Shown: one piece after another, positions 9,993 to 18,932 of the stretch
Position numbering within the stretch: position 1 is the first letter of the stretch
Layout of the letters: every line of letters starts with the position of its first letter
Assembly (NCBI GenBank): GCA_963810815.1
Contig: CAWEPB010000010.1
Location: 1 to 64,000 of the forward strand
Length of the DNA: 64,000 bases
Reading direction: 5' to 3'
Source: CAVQWT01 sp963810815
Lineage (GTDB): Bacteria; Pseudomonadota; Gammaproteobacteria; Burkholderiales; Casimicrobiaceae
Made by a program: the position numbers and the translations under genes
The notes under the pieces: generated by a model
Told to the model about the DNA's origin: nothing
The model's database searches: none
What the model saw: the letters and a program-made list of their open reading frames with translations, nothing else

Positions 9993-11801
9993 TTGCCCCC
10001 CTCGCCGATCCTCGACTATCTCGAATCGCTTCGCGCCCGCTACTCGGCGCTTTCGGACGGCCGCGTCGCCGACTACATTCCGGAACTCACGCGCGTCGAC
10101 CCCGACGGGTTCGGCATCTGCATCGCCACCCACGACGGCTTCGTCTACGAGGTCGGCGATTCCCGCCAGCCGTTCACCATCCAGTCGATCTCCAAGCCGC
10201 TGACCTACGGGCTGGCGCTGGAGGCGCACGGCGAGGACGCGGTGCTGGCCAAAATCGGCGTCGAGCCCTCCGGCGACGCCTTCAATGCCGTCAGCCTGCG
10301 GCCCCAGACCGGTGCGCCGCTGAATCCGTTGATCAATGCCGGTGCAATCGCCGCCTGCGGCCTGGTCCCCGGCGGCACGGTCGAGCAGAAGACCGCCCGC
10401 ATCCTCGACACGTTTTCCCGCTACGCCGGACGCGCGCTCGACATCGACGAGGCGGTGTACGCCTCGGAGAGCCGGACCGGCCACCGCAACCGCGCGATCG
10501 GCTGGATGCTGCGCAATTTCTCCATCCTGACCGAGGATCCGACGCCGACGCTCGAGGCGTACTTCCGGCAATGCGCGATCCGCGTCACCTGCCGCGACCT
10601 CGCGCTCATCGGCGCGACGCTCGCCAACGGCGGCGTCAACCCCGTCACGCGCACCCGCGCCATCGGCGAGCGGTACGTGCAGGACGTCCTGTCGGTGATG
10701 GCGACCTGCGGCATGTACGACTACTCGGGCGAGTGGCTGTACCGGACCGGACTGCCGGCGAAGAGCGGCGTCGGCGGCGGGATTCTCGCGGTGCAGCCGG
10801 GGCGCATCGGCATCGGCGTCTATTCGCCGCGCCTCGACGCGCAGGGGAACAGCGTGCGCGGCATCGCGGTGTGCCGCGAGCTGGCGGCCGACCTCGGCCT
10901 CCACCTGTTCGACGCGTCGCAGCGCACGGTGCCGGCGGTGCGCCTGGCGACGTCGCGCCGCAGCGTCGCGTCGAAGCGGCGGCGCTCGACCGTCGCGGCC
11001 GAGCACCTGCGCAGCACGGGCAGCCGGCTGCGCCTGTACCACCTGCAGGGGGCGCTCGCGTTCGCCTCGGTCGAGCCGGTCGTGCGCGAGCTCATGGCCC
11101 GGTCGGCGGACTCCGACTGCTTCATCGTCAACCTCAAGTTCGTGCCGCGCATCGACCGCACCGCCGCCCTGCTGCTGGCGGCCGCCCGGTCGGCGCTGCT
11201 GCGGCTCGGCAAGACGCTGGACTTCGCCGAAGCCGGCGCCTGCTGGCAGCCGCTGATCGACGCCGGCGTCGACCGCGAGGCGTTCTACGCCGACGACGAC
11301 TTCGCGCTGGAGCACGACGAGGACCTGCTGCTCGCCCGCGGCTTCCCGGACCGCGCGTGGGAAGCCCCCAGCGCGCTCGGCAACTGTGCGCTGTTCGCGG
11401 GCCTGGCCCCGGACGACATCGCGCTGCTGGAGCCGCTGCTGGGCCGCCGGACGTATCACCACGGGCAGACCATCATCGCCGCCGGCCAGTCCTCCGACGA
11501 ACTCTTCGTCATCACCGACGGCGCCGTGATGGTGAGCATCCCCACGCAGGACGGCGTCGCGCGCCTCGACGCCTTCACCTCCGGCATGACCTTCGGCGAG
11601 CTTGCGTTCATCGACCGCTCGCCGCGCTCGGCGGACGTGACCGCACTGGGCGCCGTCGAGTGCCGCGTGCTCACCCGCGCCGCGTTCGCGCAGCTCGAGC
11701 GCGACGCGCCGGCGATCAAGATCCGCCTGCTCGAGAACCTCGCGACCGGGCTGACCGGCATGCTGCGGCAGGCCACGCAGGAGCTCGCGGCGTTGAAATA
11801 G
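9993..11801 (+). CDS. glsA: glutaminase fused to STAS and cyclic-nucleotide-binding domains
   Basis: A 602-residue three-domain protein. Residues 1-310 are a serine-type glutaminase, which converts glutamine to glutamate and ammonia; the S-x-x-K catalytic pair is visible as Ser65-Lys68 in FTIQSISKPL, and PLNPLINAGAI and SGVGGGI are further family segments. Residues about 345-455 resemble a STAS domain (HLQGALAFASVEPVVREL). Residues about 465-595 are a cyclic-nucleotide-binding fold (GQTIIAAGQSSDELFVITDG, MTFGELAFIDRSPRSADV). Standalone glutaminases have about 310 residues, so two regulatory modules have been added. The start appears to be TTG 9993; no in-frame ATG lies near. Allosteric control by cAMP or cGMP is inferred. 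Confidence 0.92.
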   Translation: MPPSPILDYLESLRARYSALSDGRVADYIPELTRVDPDGFGICIATHDGFVYEVGDSRQPFTIQSISKPLTYGLALEAHGEDAVLAKIGVEPSGDAFNAVSLRPQTGAPLNPLINAGAIAACGLVPGGTVEQKTARILDTFSRYAGRALDIDEAVYASESRTGHRNRAIGWMLRNFSILTEDPTPTLEAYFRQCAIRVTCRDLALIGATLANGGVNPVTRTRAIGERYVQDVLSVMATCGMYDYSGEWLYRTGLPAKSGVGGGILAVQPGRIGIGVYSPRLDAQGNSVRGIAVCRELAADLGLHLFDASQRTVPAVRLATSRRSVASKRRRSTVAAEHLRSTGSRLRLYHLQGALAFASVEPVVRELMARSADSDCFIVNLKFVPRIDRTAALLLAAARSALLRLGKTLDFAEAGACWQPLIDAGVDREAFYADDDFALEHDEDLLLARGFPDRAWEAPSALGNCALFAGLAPDDIALLEPLLGRRTYHHGQTIIAAGQSSDELFVITDGAVMVSIPTQDGVARLDAFTSGMTFGELAFIDRSPRSADVTALGAVECRVLTRAAFAQLERDAPAIKIRLLENLATGLTGMLRQATQELAALK

Positions 11802-11899
11802 TCCGGGCGCCCGGATCGACGCAAAGGCACCTCGCCGGCGGCGCCCCGGCCGATCTGTGCGAGAATCCGCGACGCTGCAGCGCCCGCCCGAGTTCCGCG

Positions 11900-12730
11900 T
11901 TGGATTCCCCCACCCTCCTCACCGCCGTCCTGCTCGGCATCGTCGAAGGCCTGACCGAGTTCCTGCCGGTCTCGTCGACGGGCCACCTGATCGTCGCCGG
12001 ATCGCTGCTGGGCTACACCGGCGACCGCGCCAAGGTGTTCGAGATCTTCATCCAGTCGGGCGCGATGCTGGCGATCGTCTGGGAATACCGGCGGCGCTTC
12101 GCCGGGGTGATCGCCGGACTCGGCCACGACCCCGCGGCGCGCCGGTTCGCGCTGAACCTCGTCGTCGCGTTCGTGCCCGCCGGCCTCGCCGGCTTCGCGC
12201 TGGGCTCGGCGATCAAGCGCGCGCTGTTCGCGCCGGTGCCGGTGGCCGTCGCCTTCATCGTCGGGGCGTTCATCATCCTGTGGGTCGAGGCGCGCCAGCG
12301 GGCGCGACCGGCGAGCGTGCGCGTCGCCGAGGTCGACGACATGACGACGCTGGACGCGCTGAAGGTCGGCATCGCGCAATGCTTCGCGCTGATCCCCGGC
12401 ACGTCGCGCTCCGGCGCCACGATCATCGGCGGCATGCTGTTCGGGCTGTCGCGCAAGGCGGCCACCGAGTTCTCGTTCTTCCTCGCCGTGCCGACGCTGG
12501 TCGCCGCCGGCGCGTACTCGATGTGGAAAAGCCGGGCGCTGCTCGACGTCGGCGACCTGCCGGTGTTCGGCGTCGGCTTCGTCGCGTCGTTCGTCGCCGC
12601 GTTCGTCTGCGTGCGCTGGCTGATCCGCTGGGTCGCGCACCACGACTTCGTGCCGTTCGCCTGGTACCGCCTCGCCTTCGGCGCGATCGTGCTGATCACC
12701 GCCTGGACCGGCATCGTGCAGTGGCAGTGA
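11900..12730 (+). CDS. uppP: undecaprenyl-diphosphatase UppP (BacA)
   Basis: A 276-residue polytopic inner-membrane enzyme that dephosphorylates undecaprenyl diphosphate to recycle the lipid carrier of peptidoglycan synthesis and confers bacitracin tolerance. The two family signatures are present: GIVEGLTEFLPVSSTGHLI near the N-terminus and PGTSRSGATIIGG in the middle, with the catalytic Glu and Arg. The start seems to be TTG 11900 (reading DSPTLLTAVLLGI next), since homology begins there and no ATG fits. The stop overlaps the start of the next gene by GTGA, which suggests translational coupling. Confidence 0.95.
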   Translation: MDSPTLLTAVLLGIVEGLTEFLPVSSTGHLIVAGSLLGYTGDRAKVFEIFIQSGAMLAIVWEYRRRFAGVIAGLGHDPAARRFALNLVVAFVPAGLAGFALGSAIKRALFAPVPVAVAFIVGAFIILWVEARQRARPASVRVAEVDDMTTLDALKVGIAQCFALIPGTSRSGATIIGGMLFGLSRKAATEFSFFLAVPTLVAAGAYSMWKSRALLDVGDLPVFGVGFVASFVAAFVCVRWLIRWVAHHDFVPFAWYRLAFGAIVLITAWTGIVQWQ

Positions 12731-13659
12731 CGGCGGCGCCCCCGGCCCGCTGGATCGGGCCGCTGTTCGCGGTGATCGGCACGCTGGGCTTCTCGTTCAA
12801 GGCGATCCTCATCAAGCTCGCCTACGCCTGGCATCCGATCGACGCGCTGACGCTGCTGACGCTGCGCATGCTGTACTCGGCGCCGTTCTTCCTGGCGATG
12901 GCGTGGTGGGCGTCGCGCCGCCCCGGCGCGGCGCCGCTCGACCGGCGCGACTGGCCGCGGCTGCTCGCGCTGGGCTTCGTCGGCTACTACCTCGCGAGCC
13001 TGCTCGATTTCATGGGCCTCGCCCACATCAGCGCGGCGCTCGAGCGGCTGGTGCTGTTCCTGTACCCGACGATGGTGGTGCTGCTGTCGGCGCTGCTGCT
13101 GAAGAAGCCGGTGCCCCGGGCGACGGTGTTCGCGCTGCTGCTGTCCTACGCCGGCATCGTGTTCGTGTTCTGGCACGACCTCGCCGTCGCGGCCGACGCG
13201 GGCGCCGTCGCGACCGGGGGCGCGCTGGTCTTCGGCAGCGCGTTCTGCTACGCGCTCTATCTCGTCGGCGCGGGCGACCTGATCGGACGGATGGGCAGCA
13301 CGCGGTTCATCGCCTTCGCGATGCTGGCGTCGACGGTGTTCGTGCTGGCGCAGTTCGCGCTGACGCGGCCGCCCGCCGCGCTGGCGGTGCCGCCTTCGAT
13401 CCACGCGCTGTCGCTGGCGATGGCGGTGTTGTCGACGGTGCTGCCGACGTGGGTGGTCGCCGAGGCGATCCACCGCATCGGCGCCAACCGCACGTCGCTG
13501 GTCGGCTCGCTGGGCCCGGTGTTCACCATCGGCATGGGCGCGGCGATCCTCGGCGAGCCGCTGCACGCGGTCCAGCTTCTCGGCGCGGCGCTGGTGCTCG
13601 CCGGCGTGCTGCTGGTCACGCGGCGGCCGCGGGCCGGCAGCGCGACCCCGGGCGCGTGA
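12727..13659 (+). CDS. EamA/DMT-family transporter
   Basis: A 310-residue inner-membrane protein with about ten hydrophobic helices arranged as two EamA repeats, typical of drug/metabolite exporters. The second repeat is seen in VLSTVLPTWVVAEAIHRIG through GEPLHAVQLLGAALVLAGVLL. The substrate cannot be told from sequence. GTG 12727 overlaps the uppP stop as GTGA; another GTG six bases upstream (12721) is possible. Coupling to uppP may simply be operon packing rather than shared function. Confidence 0.88.
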   Translation: MTAAPPARWIGPLFAVIGTLGFSFKAILIKLAYAWHPIDALTLLTLRMLYSAPFFLAMAWWASRRPGAAPLDRRDWPRLLALGFVGYYLASLLDFMGLAHISAALERLVLFLYPTMVVLLSALLLKKPVPRATVFALLLSYAGIVFVFWHDLAVAADAGAVATGGALVFGSAFCYALYLVGAGDLIGRMGSTRFIAFAMLASTVFVLAQFALTRPPAALAVPPSIHALSLAMAVLSTVLPTWVVAEAIHRIGANRTSLVGSLGPVFTIGMGAAILGEPLHAVQLLGAALVLAGVLLVTRRPRAGSATPGA

Positions 13660-13770
13660 ACGGCAGGCGGCGGACGGTTGCGCGGCCGGCGGCGGCCAGC
13701 TGACCGGCCGATCGCCGGCGAACTGCACCCTGGAGGCTTCGGCCGGCGCAGACGCGATCCGTCGCTGCGC

Positions 13771-13776
13771 TAGAAT
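13771..13776 (+). promoter_or_regulatory. candidate -10 box of gabD
   Basis: TAGAAT at 13771-13776 is a good sigma-70 -10 hexamer, 39 bases before the gabD ATG. A poor -35 (GCAGAC, 13748-13753) lies 17 bases upstream, so an activator may be needed. The rest of 13660-13814 shows nothing else. Confidence 0.4.
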
Positions 13777-13814
13777 GAACGGCTGCGTTCCGCCGCCTCT
13801 TCCAGGAGTTCTCC

Positions 13815-15302
13815 ATGGCCCCCGACACGATCGATCGCTCCGCCCCCAAGCTCGCCGACCCGACGCTGCTGCGCGAGCTCTGCTACATCAACGGCGCCTG
13901 GGTCGGCGCCGACGACGGCGCCACGGTCACCGTCACCAATCCGGCCACCGGCGCGAAGGTCGGGACCGCGCCGGTCTGCCGCGGCGGCGAGACCCGGCGT
14001 GCGATCGAGGCCGCGGACGCGGCGTGGCCCGCGTGGCGGGCGAAGACCGCGAAGGAGCGCAGCGCCATCCTGCGCAAGTGGTTCGAGCTGATGATGGCCA
14101 ACGTCGACGACCTCGCGCTGATCCTCACCACCGAGCAGGGCAAGCCGCTCGCCGAGGCCAAGGGCGAAGTGACGATCGGGGCCGCCTACATCGAGTGGTT
14201 CGCCGAGGAGGCGCGGCGCATCTACGGCGACGTGATCCCGACCATCGGCAACGACCGGCGCCTCGTCGTGATCAAGCAGCCGATCGGCGTCTGCGCGGCG
14301 ATCACGCCGTGGAACTTTCCCTGCTCGATGATCACGCGCAAGGTCGCGCCGGCGCTCGCCGCCGGCTGCACCGTGGTGATCAAGCCGGCGCAGGCGACGC
14401 CGTTCTCGGCGCTCGCGCTGGCCGAGCTCGCGCACCGCGCCGGCTTCCCGCCCGGCGTGGTCAACATCATCACCGGCAAGGCGAGCGCGATCGGCGGCGA
14501 GCTGTGCGCGAACCCGACGGTGCGCAAGCTGTCGTTCACCGGCTCGACCGAGATCGGCCGCGAGCTGATGAAGAACGTCGCGCCGACGGTGAAGAAGCTG
14601 TCGCTGGAGCTGGGCGGCAACGCGCCGTTCATCGTGTTCGACGACGCCGACCTCGACGCCGCGGCCGACGGCGCGATCATTTCCAAGTACCGCAACGCGG
14701 GCCAGACCTGCGTCTGCGCGAACCGCCTGTTCGTCCACGACAAGGTCTACGACGCGTTCGCGGAAAAGCTCGCGGTGCGCGTGCGCGCGCTCAAGGTCGG
14801 CAACGGCACCGAAGCCGGAGTCGCGCAGGGCCCGATGATCGACGCCAACGCGATCGCCAAGGTCGAGGAGCACGTCGCCGACGCGGTGGCCAAGGGCGCG
14901 CGGGTCGTCACCGGCGGCAAGCGCCATGCGCTGGGCGGCACGTTCTACGAGCCGACCATCCTCGCCGACACCAGTCCCGACATGAAGATCTTCGCCGAGG
15001 AGACGTTCGGTCCGATCGCGCCGCTGTTCCGCTTCAAGACCGACGACGAGGTCGTCGAGCTCGCCAACCGCACCGAGTTCGGGCTGGCGTCGTACTTCTA
15101 CAGCCGCGACATCGGCCGCATCTGGCGCGTCGCCGAGCAGCTCGAGTACGGGATGGTCGGCGTCAACACCGGGCTCATCACCACCGAAGTCGCCCCGTTC
15201 GGCGGCGTCAAGCAGTCGGGCTTCGGCCGCGAAGGCTCGAAGTACGGCGTCGAGGACTTCGTCGAGGTCAAGTACATCTGCATGGGCGGCATCGACAAGT
15301 AG
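13815..15302 (+). CDS. gabD: succinate-semialdehyde dehydrogenase, GabD type
   Basis: A 495-residue soluble aldehyde dehydrogenase that oxidises succinate semialdehyde to succinate, the last step of GABA breakdown. Family motifs are complete: TPWNFPCSMITRKVAPALAAG, the catalytic Glu in LSLELGGNAPFIVF, and the catalytic Cys in NAGQTCVCANR (SSADH-type context). FGGVKQSGFGREGSKYGVEDF closes the protein. The length is normal, with no signal peptide. ATG 13815 has AGGAG at 13804-13808. The ammonium transporter starts only 14 bases downstream, so they are probably co-transcribed. No gabT is in the window. Confidence 0.93.
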   Translation: MAPDTIDRSAPKLADPTLLRELCYINGAWVGADDGATVTVTNPATGAKVGTAPVCRGGETRRAIEAADAAWPAWRAKTAKERSAILRKWFELMMANVDDLALILTTEQGKPLAEAKGEVTIGAAYIEWFAEEARRIYGDVIPTIGNDRRLVVIKQPIGVCAAITPWNFPCSMITRKVAPALAAGCTVVIKPAQATPFSALALAELAHRAGFPPGVVNIITGKASAIGGELCANPTVRKLSFTGSTEIGRELMKNVAPTVKKLSLELGGNAPFIVFDDADLDAAADGAIISKYRNAGQTCVCANRLFVHDKVYDAFAEKLAVRVRALKVGNGTEAGVAQGPMIDANAIAKVEEHVADAVAKGARVVTGGKRHALGGTFYEPTILADTSPDMKIFAEETFGPIAPLFRFKTDDEVVELANRTEFGLASYFYSRDIGRIWRVAEQLEYGMVGVNTGLITTEVAPFGGVKQSGFGREGSKYGVEDFVEVKYICMGGIDK

Positions 15303-15316
15303 CGAGCGAGGACGCG

Positions 15317-16519
15317 ATGGAATCGTTGAAGGCCGCCAGCGACACGCTGTTCATCCTGCTGGGCGCGATCATGGTGCTGGCGATGCACGCCGGCTTCGCG
15401 TTCCTCGAACTCGGCACCGTGCGCAAGAAGAACCAGGTCAACGCGCTGGTCAAGATCCTGGTCGACTTCGCCGTGTCGACGATCGCCTACTTCTTCATCG
15501 GCTACGCGATCGCCTACGGCGTGACGTTCTTCGCCAGCGCCGAAGCGCTGGCGCCGAAGAACGGCTACGAGCTCGTGCGGTTCTTCTTCCTGCTCACGTT
15601 CGCCGCCGCCATCCCGGCGATCGTGTCGGGCGGGATCGCCGAGCGCGCGAAGTTCAACCCGCAGCTCGCCGCGACGTTCTTCCTGGTCGGCTTCCTGTAC
15701 CCGTTCTTCGAGGGCATCGCCTGGAACCAGCATTTCGGAATCCAGGCCTGGCTCAAGTCGACGTTCGGCGCGGAGTTCCACGATTTCGCGGGCAGCGTCG
15801 TCGTCCACGCCTTCGGCGGCTGGATCGGCCTGGTCGCGGTGTTGATGCTGGGCGCGCGGCGCGGCCGGTACTCGAAGGAGGGCGGGATCGCCGCGCACCC
15901 GCCGTCGTCGATACCGTTCCTGGCCCTGGGCGCGTGGATCCTGTCGGTAGGCTGGTTCGGCTTCAACGTGATGTCGGCGCAGGCGCTCGACCGGATCTCG
16001 GGGCTGGTCGCCATGAACTCGCTGCTGGCGATGGCCGGCGGCACGCTGGCCGCCTTCGTCGCGGGCCGCAACGACCCCGGCTTCGCCCACAACGGACCGC
16101 TGGCCGGACTGGTCGCGGTGTGCGCGGGCTCCGACGTCATGCATCCGCTGGGCGCGCTCGCGACCGGGCTGGTCGCCGGCGCGCTGTTCGTCTTCATGTT
16201 CACGCAGACCCAGAACCGCTGGAAGATCGACGACGTGCTGGGCGTGTGGCCGCTGCACGGGATCTGCGGCGCCTGGGGCGGCGTCGCCGCCGGCATCTTC
16301 GGCGCGAAGGCGCTCGGCGGCATCGGCGGCGTCGCGATCGGCTCGCAGCTTGCCGGGACCGCGCTGGGCATCGCCATCGCGGTGACCGGCGCCGGGATCG
16401 TCTACGGCGCGCTCAAGGCGACGGTCGGGCTGCGCCTCGACGCCGAAGAGGAGTTCAACGGCGCCGACCTGACGATCCACAAGATCAGCGCGACGGCGGA
16501 ACGGGAAACCGCGTGGTGA
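15317..16519 (+). CDS. amt: ammonium transporter, Amt family
   Basis: A 400-residue inner-membrane protein with about eleven helices that conducts ammonia/ammonium. The twin pore histidines are visible in FAGSVVVHAFGGW and GVWPLHGICGAWGG, together with the Amt signature region around FFFLLTFAAAIPAIVSGGIAER. There is no cleavable signal peptide, unlike E. coli AmtB. A glnK/PII gene usually sits beside amt, but none is here; the gene instead follows gabD by 14 bases. The C-terminal ~35 residues are cytoplasmic. Pairing with gabD and the nearby glutaminase suggests a nitrogen-supply role. Confidence 0.93.
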   Translation: MESLKAASDTLFILLGAIMVLAMHAGFAFLELGTVRKKNQVNALVKILVDFAVSTIAYFFIGYAIAYGVTFFASAEALAPKNGYELVRFFFLLTFAAAIPAIVSGGIAERAKFNPQLAATFFLVGFLYPFFEGIAWNQHFGIQAWLKSTFGAEFHDFAGSVVVHAFGGWIGLVAVLMLGARRGRYSKEGGIAAHPPSSIPFLALGAWILSVGWFGFNVMSAQALDRISGLVAMNSLLAMAGGTLAAFVAGRNDPGFAHNGPLAGLVAVCAGSDVMHPLGALATGLVAGALFVFMFTQTQNRWKIDDVLGVWPLHGICGAWGGVAAGIFGAKALGGIGGVAIGSQLAGTALGIAIAVTGAGIVYGALKATVGLRLDAEEEFNGADLTIHKISATAERETAW

Positions 16520-16570
16520 TCGGCCGCGACCCGCCGTGGCCCGTCCCGGCGTTCCGCACCGGCGACGGGT

Positions 16571-17551
16571 CTAGCTGCCGCCGCTCCGGTCGCGCTCGCG
16601 CTGTTCGGCGAATTCGCGCGTCTTGATCGCCACGTACTCGGCGCGATCGAATTCGCGCAGCTGCGTCGCGAAGCCGTCGGTCAGCGTGTAGTAGCGGTCG
16701 AGGCGCGCCGCGGCGCGCGCCGGGACCTCGACCGCACGCGTGTCGAGCACGGCGATCAGCGCGAGGTAGTGGCGCATCGCGTTGCGCTCGACCACGCCGC
16801 GCAGGCCGCGGGCCCGGCCGCCCACCGCGTTGTCGTCGATCGAGAAGCCGGTCTTGCCGCTGCCCGCGGTGGCCAGGTACCCGGCGGTGACCGTGCGGCT
16901 GGCGAAGGACGGCCGGTACGCGTAACGGACGGCGATGAACGTCGCGTCGCCGGCGGGCATGGCCTCGAGCGCGAACACGTAGTCGCGCGTGTCCAGCGGG
17001 CCGGCCGGCGAGCGCAGCACCAGGCGCAGGTAGCCGTCGCCGACCTCGCGCGCCGAGGCGACGAATTCCTGCGCGTAGGCGCGCCCCGCCGGCTCGTAGT
17101 GTTTGCGTCCGGCGTACAGCGTGACGCGATCCTCGCCGTTGACGCGGGCGTGGGTGCAGCCCTTCACGTTCGGATGCAGCACGGCGACGTCGCAGAACGC
17201 GCGCGGCTCGGCGAAGGCGGCGGCGAAGGCGGGGAACGGATGCGGGACGAGGCCGACGATCTCGCCTTCCGCCAGCGATCCTTCGTCGCGCGAGCGCACC
17301 ACCAGCGGCAGGCCGAACGGACTGGCGGCCAGCGCGCCGGCCAAGGCCTGGTGCCGCGCGGCGAGGGCGGTGGCGGCGGCCGCGTCGGTGGCTTCCGCGC
17401 GGGACGCCGCCGGCGCCTGCGCCAGCGCGGCGGCGAGGCCGATCGCGGCGAGGATGCCGGTGACCGCGGCAATCCAGCGGGCGGGGCGGCTCGCGCGGGT
17501 TGCGCGGGTTGCCGTTCCACCGGGCGCGGCGCGCGGCAGCGTGCGTGTCAT
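16571..17551 (-). CDS. membrane-anchored or exported protein of unknown function
   Basis: A 326-residue protein not recognised. Basic residues are followed by a hydrophobic segment at about 26-47 (WIAAVTGILAAIGLAAALAQ), an uncleaved anchor or a signal peptide, and an Ala-rich region. The body contains PHPFPAFAAAFAEP, VKGCTHARVNGEDRVTLYAG, a repeated pattern of beta strands such as GYLRLVLRSP and FIAVRYAYRPSFAS, and a C-terminal helix rich in charged residues. A periplasmic beta-rich domain is a reasonable guess. ATG 17551 has AGGAG upstream; a longer in-frame version would add about 100 Arg/Ser-rich residues that look non-coding. It lies 94 bases after another exported unknown, probably in one operon. 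Confidence 0.65.
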   Translation of the reverse strand: MTRTLPRAAPGGTATRATRASRPARWIAAVTGILAAIGLAAALAQAPAASRAEATDAAAATALAARHQALAGALAASPFGLPLVVRSRDEGSLAEGEIVGLVPHPFPAFAAAFAEPRAFCDVAVLHPNVKGCTHARVNGEDRVTLYAGRKHYEPAGRAYAQEFVASAREVGDGYLRLVLRSPAGPLDTRDYVFALEAMPAGDATFIAVRYAYRPSFASRTVTAGYLATAGSGKTGFSIDDNAVGGRARGLRGVVERNAMRHYLALIAVLDTRAVEVPARAAARLDRYYTLTDGFATQLREFDRAEYVAIKTREFAEQRERDRSGGS

Positions 17552-17645
17552 CGGGCAGCTCCTGGGGGCGAAGGGGCCGGTGGCGGCGGGCGCGTCCGGG
17601 ACGGGCGCCCGCCGGCCGGGATCGGGGCTGGATCGTCGCGGTGGG

Positions 17646-17903
17646 TCAGAACGTCGGCGCCGGCGGCGTGTCGTCGTGCTTCGCGTCGAGCAGGTACTGC
17701 GAAGGGAAGTAGACCGTCGCGGCCGCCGGGACCGGCACCGGGACCGCCGATCCGACGCGCTCCGGTGCGGACGCCGGCCGCGGCAGCGTCGCCATCGGGT
17801 CGGCGGCGAGCGCGATGGCTCCGAGCGCGAACACCAACGCTGCGGCCTTGATACCGGTGGCAATCGTCGACGTGTCGTCGTTGCGGCGAGGGCTGGAGTT
17901 CAT
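17646..17903 (-). CDS. small exported protein of unknown function
   Basis: An 85-residue protein with a clear N-terminal hydrophobic stretch at residues 16-34 (ATGIKAAALVFALGAIALA) and a Pro/Ala-rich remainder ending YFPSQYLLDAKHDDTPPAPTF. AGGAGA lies 8-13 bases before ATG 17903. No homology is recognised. It precedes the larger exported unknown at 16571-17551 on the same strand, so the two may act together in the envelope. The 183 bases between this gene and the Crp/Fnr gene hold nothing recognisable. Confidence 0.55.
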   Translation of the reverse strand: MNSSPRRNDDTSTIATGIKAAALVFALGAIALAADPMATLPRPASAPERVGSAVPVPVPAAATVYFPSQYLLDAKHDDTPPAPTF

Positions 17904-18086
17904 GGCGTTCTCCTGTCGGTGGTTCGGATCTCCCCCGGCGGGAGGACAGCGATCCTGCGGCGCCGGAGTTCCGGCGGCGAAAGGCGATCGCAGCCGGTGA
18001 TTCGAACTCTAGGGAAGGAGACGCGATGGCGCGCCGGACAAAGCGGGCGCGGCGATGCGGAAAATTCACGCGCCCGGGGACCGGGG

Positions 18087-18743
18087 CTACCAGGCGACCG
18101 GCAGCTTGCGCAGGACGACGATGGTGCGCTCGTCGACCGCGAGGTAACCGCCGGCGACGAGGTCCTTCATCAGGCGGCTGATCATGTCGCGCGAAGCGCC
18201 GACGCGCTCGGCGATGTCCTGCTGCGTCAGCTTCTCCGGCACGACCAGCCGACCGTCGACTTCGCGGGCGAGCGCGTTGACGAGGCGCACGACCCGCCCG
18301 TAGACGTCCGACAGCGCCAGGCTCTTCATGTTGTCGGTCGCGCGCCGGTTGCGGTGGATCAGCTTCTCGATCAGGTGCAGCGCGAAGTCCGGGTTGGCGG
18401 CGATGAACTCGCGGAAGTGCGCGCGGGTGACGATCGCGCAGGTCGTCGGCTCGACCGTCATCACCGACGCCGAGCGCGGTGAGCCGTCCAGCGACATCTC
18501 GCCGACGTACTCGCCGGGGCCGTAGAAGTCGATGACGAACTCCTTGCCGGCCTCGTTGCTGGCGTAGACCTTGATCCGCCCGGCGAGGACGATGAACAGC
18601 GAGTCGCCGGTGTCGCCTTCGTTGATCAGCACGGCGTTCTTCGGGAAGCTGCGCACGACCCCCGAGGCCGCGATCGCGTGCAGCGTCGCTTCGGCGAGCG
18701 GCGCCAGCGGATCGGCAACGGTGGCGGGCGGCGACGTGGACAA
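18087..18743 (-). CDS. Crp/Fnr-family transcription regulator
   Basis: A 218-residue regulator. The N-terminal half is a cyclic-nucleotide-binding beta roll (AVLINEGDTGDSLFIVLAGR, FYGPGEYVGEMSLDGSPRSA); the C-terminal half is a Crp-type winged helix with the recognition region LTQQDIAERVGASRDMISRLM. The PRSAS stretch resembles the phosphate-binding loop of true cNMP binders. No N-terminal cysteine cluster is seen, so it is not an Fe-S FNR. The start is uncertain: TTG 18743 begins LSTSPPATVADPL, while ATG 18839 would add 32 Arg/Gly-rich residues that look non-coding. It diverges from a CHASE2 cyclase gene, so it may respond to that cyclase's product. Confidence 0.88.
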   Translation of the reverse strand: MSTSPPATVADPLAPLAEATLHAIAASGVVRSFPKNAVLINEGDTGDSLFIVLAGRIKVYASNEAGKEFVIDFYGPGEYVGEMSLDGSPRSASVMTVEPTTCAIVTRAHFREFIAANPDFALHLIEKLIHRNRRATDNMKSLALSDVYGRVVRLVNALAREVDGRLVVPEKLTQQDIAERVGASRDMISRLMKDLVAGGYLAVDERTIVVLRKLPVAW

Positions 18744-18885
18744 GGACGATTCCCCGGGGCGGGTGCGGCGGCGCCGGCGCGCGACGCGGCCCGGCGGGCC
18801 GCCGCGAACGGCGCACCCGCCAGCCGCTTCCGCGGGCACCGGCCTGTGCGGGAAATCCTAGCACGCCCGGCGCCGACACCGGTGC

Positions 18886-18891
18886 TATAGT
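18886..18891 (+). promoter_or_regulatory. candidate -10 box of the CHASE2 cyclase gene
   Basis: TATAGT at 18886-18891 lies 41 bases before the GTG start at 18933 and matches the -10 consensus at five of six positions. No good -35 is visible at 16-18 bases, so activation by a regulator is plausible. It sits in the divergent spacer with the Crp/Fnr gene. Confidence 0.4.
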
Positions 18892-18932
18892 CGCCGCGCA
18901 CGCCGCGTCGGCGGCGCCTGCGTCTGCATCCC

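Noticed and set aside
11802..11815. TCCGGGCGCCCGGA palindrome after the glutaminase gene
   Set aside because: It is short, without a loop or T-run, and such GC palindromes are expected by chance in this composition.
18744..18839. Upstream ATG extension of the Crp/Fnr gene
   Set aside because: The extra 32 residues are Arg/Gly-rich and lack similarity to the family; the start at TTG 18743 is more likely, although not proven.
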